This document shows positions 62,354 through 64,000 of a DNA stretch of 64,000 nucleotides, piece by piece (within the stretch, counting starts at the first letter, position 1; each line of letters opens with the position of its first letter). The notes beneath the pieces were generated by a model. It was not told where the DNA came from. It did not search any database and worked only from the letters and a program-made list of their open reading frames with translations. Location: positions 1-64,000 of the forward strand of contig OZ253531.1 of assembly GCA_965262395.1 (NCBI GenBank), read 5' to 3'. This stretch comes from CBDHFF01 sp965262395. Its GTDB lineage: Bacteria; Pseudomonadota; Alphaproteobacteria; Rickettsiales; Anaplasmataceae. The translations under genes and the position numbers were made by a program.

Positions 62354-62828
62354 TTGAATTATGTGATGATGAAGATAGTGCTAAATCTGGCATTTTTATT
62401 TTGGTTTGAATGGCTCTAATCATTTGCATTCTGCTTGCACAAAAATGTGTATCAAATAGGCCATTGATTTCTATTATACAATATTCTGAAGAATCTTTTG
62501 CTATCAGAATTACTTTCAGTGTTATTGTAGGTTCATCACCTTCTCTCTTTATAGATCCTGTTATTGTTAGCTCTGATCTTTGCGTTGCATCATTAGCTGC
62601 ATCATTATTGTATATAACATCTATTTGCGATTGCTGCATTAATTCGTCATTCCACATATTAGCTTCTGCATCTATAGCAAGAATAATAGAGCCTTTATCG
62701 TCCCTGAATTTTATGGATACCAGAATATCATTCTGAGTGTTGCTTTTTAATTCTTCCTCCTTAGATAGCATCGTAATACACGCCTCTGCTCTGGTTCGTG
62801 TTTGCAATATACCTACAATATTTTCCAT
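62247..62828 (-). CDS. N-terminal part of the frameshifted island family protein
   Basis: 193 residues. Residues 1-150 are the family N-terminal domain (LTITGSIKREGDEPTITLKVILIAKDSSEYCIIEINGLF). The repeat ADYSGSSYPSDS begins at about 160, and a 2-bp length difference near 62283 throws the frame into YYSRLLRIKLST and a stop. Correcting it joins this frame to 59711-62353 to give a ~1040-residue protein. Family promoter lies upstream. Confidence 0.65.
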   Translation of the reverse strand: MENIVGILQTRTRAEACITMLSKEEELKSNTQNDILVSIKFRDDKGSIILAIDAEANMWNDELMQQSQIDVIYNNDAANDATQRSELTITGSIKREGDEPTITLKVILIAKDSSEYCIIEINGLFDTHFCASRMQMIRAIQTKIKMPDLALSSSSHNSSAADYSGSSYPSDSADYSGSSYPYYSRLLRIKLST

Positions 62829-62863
62829 TTTTCTTCATCTAAATTAGATCATCATTGCCTATT

Positions 62864-62925
62864 ATTATAACATTAATTGCTCTATCCTACAACCACACAT
62901 GGGGTGAAGGTTCAATCGTTAACTA
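62864..62925 (-). promoter_or_regulatory. Family promoter of the frameshifted gene
   Basis: On the minus strand: TAGTTAACGATTGAACCTT (62925-62907), TTGTAG (62892-62887), 17 bp, TATAAT (62869-62864). The box differs from that of the two paralogs by one base. Confidence 0.65.
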
Positions 62926-63081
62926 TGACTAGCCCCGTTTGCAACCTGCAATCTTCCTTAAAAATAATGATGATAAATTTGAGAATGACACCAAAATGGT
63001 ACGTCTAATAACTGATTTTTGTGGGAGATAGGTTTAGGATCATAACTAATCTATACATGAGTAGTATAGGAGAAAGAAATA

Positions 63082-63157
63082 TGGTGATCCCGGAAGGACT
63101 TGAACCTTCGACCACCAGATTAAAAGTCAGGTGCTCTACCAGCTGAGCTACGGGATC
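63082..63157 (-). tRNA. tRNA-Lys (anticodon TTT)
   Basis: Minus strand: GATCCCGTAGCTCAGCTGG at the 5' end, anticodon arm CCTGACTTTTAATCTGG, T arm with GGTTCAAGTCC, and 3' CGGGATCACCA. The 7-bp acceptor stem pairs fully and CCA is encoded. 76 nt. It is the right border of the putative island. Confidence 0.96.
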
Positions 63158-63353
63158 ATATATTCATATTTATTATTAATAATAATACTTATCTTGCTAA
63201 TGTCAATAATTAAGTACAAAAACTAATGGATAGATCTACTTTGCAAAGGTTAAGAATTGGTCAAGAGAGATGGTTATTCTAAGATTAGTATTTGTAGGAA
63301 TATATGTTTGTGTGCTAGAGTTCTTTTAGGTTGTGATAAATTATAATATTCAA

Positions 63354-64000
63354 ATGATGAATAATGGCAGGATTGCTTTAATAATCTTAGGGCTTGTTTT
63401 ATTGTGGATGTTGACTGGTATGTTTGTCAATAAAGATATAGAGAAATACGATGATGTACAGACATTGCCCACTGTGCAAACAATGAATATTGATCTGATA
63501 AAGAAAGAAATTAATTTTTCAGGACTGGGCATTGTGGAGCCTAGTAAAAGGATTACTATTAACACGGAAGCTGTGGGAGAGGTAAAAGAAATACTAATTA
63601 AATCAGGAAATAATGTGAAGGAGAATGATTTATTTATTCGCATTGATCCAAAAGATAAATTTGAGAAAAAACGTCAAGCTGAAGCGACCTTAACGCAAAA
63701 GCAAATAGAATATGATGTTGAAGTGCGATTAAAAGCGGACAAACATTCTTCTGATAAAAATCTATCTCGTGCCATGGCTGCACTAGAAGAGTCAAGGGCG
63801 AATGTAAAAATGGCAGAGGTTAACCTAGATAGTGCGTTGATTAGGATACCCTTCACTGGTTACCTTAATAGGATATTAGTAGATGAAGGCTCTGTCGTTA
63901 ATCCTTCAATACCTCTGGCAGAGCTTGTATCATTTGATCCTTTTGAGGTTTCTGTTTATGTTTCTGCTGAATATGCAAAAAGAATTAATAATCTCAGTAG
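63354..64000 (+). CDS. RND efflux periplasmic adaptor (MFP family), 5' part
   Basis: Starts MMNNGRIALIILGLVLLWML (membrane anchor) and runs off the window. FSGLGIVEPSKRITINTEAVGEVKEILIKSGNNVKENDLFIRID is the lipoyl-like half motif, a coiled-coil hairpin follows (EATLTQKQIEYDVEVRLK), and then VNLDSALIRIPFTGYLNRILVDEGSVVNPSIPLAELVS, the second half. It would link an inner-membrane RND pump, presumably encoded just beyond the window, with an outer-membrane channel. It starts about 200 bp past tRNA-Lys, outside the island. Confidence 0.85.
   Translation, partial: MMNNGRIALIILGLVLLWMLTGMFVNKDIEKYDDVQTLPTVQTMNIDLIKKEINFSGLGIVEPSKRITINTEAVGEVKEILIKSGNNVKENDLFIRIDPKDKFEKKRQAEATLTQKQIEYDVEVRLKADKHSSDKNLSRAMAALEESRANVKMAEVNLDSALIRIPFTGYLNRILVDEGSVVNPSIPLAELVSFDPFEVSVYVSAEYAKRINNLS

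Larger units (their letters stand above)
50455..63157. mobile_element. Putative genomic island between a tRNA-Lys fragment and tRNA-Lys
   Basis: The right border is intact tRNA-Lys (63082-63157, minus), whose 3' end points into the region. The left border is a 48-nt direct copy of its 3' portion, 37 of 48 positions identical without gaps. This is the layout left by site-specific integration at a tRNA 3' end. The genes inside belong almost entirely to one family of modular unknown proteins. No integrase, relaxase or replication gene is visible, so the island is old or was mobilised by functions encoded elsewhere. Confidence 0.5.

Overview
The window looks like part of the chromosome of an AT-rich, intracellular alphaproteobacterium, most likely of the order Rickettsiales and probably a flagellated endosymbiont of a eukaryote. 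The reasons are: a VirB8-VirB9 pair away from other T4SS genes; hemE, a mitofilin-like gene and hemY in alphaproteobacterial style; FbpA-type iron binding protein, MaeB, CcmF/CcmG, TldD and RuvX of alphaproteobacterial type; a flagellar FlhB; and long blocks of lineage-specific, repeat-bearing proteins of the kind expected of host-directed effectors. The family assignment is inference.

Layout. 1-2.3 kb: two tandem prepilin-like proteins. 2.4-8.4 kb: two divergent, paralogous three-gene ABC importers with a TrpR-like regulator between them; the second ATPase has an unrelated C-terminus and is followed by decayed 141-bp repeats. 8.9-13.4 kb: a thiamine salvage operon (membrane protein, thiE, thiM, thiL, thiD, tenA) preceded by a divergent TPP-riboswitch-like element. 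13.7-18.7 kb: two divergent large unknown proteins, one with kinase-like motifs. 19-20.6 kb: tRNA-Ser, pgpA, plsC. 20.7-29.5 kb: a block of unknown proteins with ygfZ stranded inside it. 29.5-31.1 kb: two tandem proteins resembling mitochondrial carriers. 31.2-37.6 kb: hemE, a very AT-rich gap that is a candidate origin, a mitofilin-like gene, hemY, tldD, ruvX and an iron-binding protein. 37.9-50.4 kb: mostly housekeeping genes (EAL-like protein, rpsT, maeB, ccmF, J-domain protein, virB9, virB8, ccmG, flhB plus a partial flhB copy, surE, a membrane protein).

50.5-63.2 kb is the most unusual part: about 12.6 kb bounded on the right by an intact tRNA-Lys and on the left by a degenerate, directly repeated copy of its 3' part, the geometry of an element integrated at a tRNA 3' end. 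Inside is a diverging family of large modular proteins (about 850-1050 residues when reconstructed). They share an N-terminal domain with a G-x-I-K-[KR]-E-G motif, a long tandem-repeat or Pro/Ser-rich middle, a bipartite nuclear-localisation-like signal (KR-x11/12-K[RY][QR][KR]) and a helical C-terminal region. Three copies share a nearly identical promoter (TTGyAr-17-TATAAT with an upstream AGTTAACGATTTAACCTT box). Broken, inverted and frameshifted copies lie among them. I read this as an actively recombining family of candidate nuclear-targeted effectors. The window ends inside an RND-type efflux adaptor gene.

How the genes work together: the thi operon can turn salvaged aminopyrimidine and thiazole into TPP; the ABC importers and the iron-binding protein supply nutrients from the host; VirB8/B9 and FlhB belong to secretion systems encoded elsewhere that could export the large unknown proteins.
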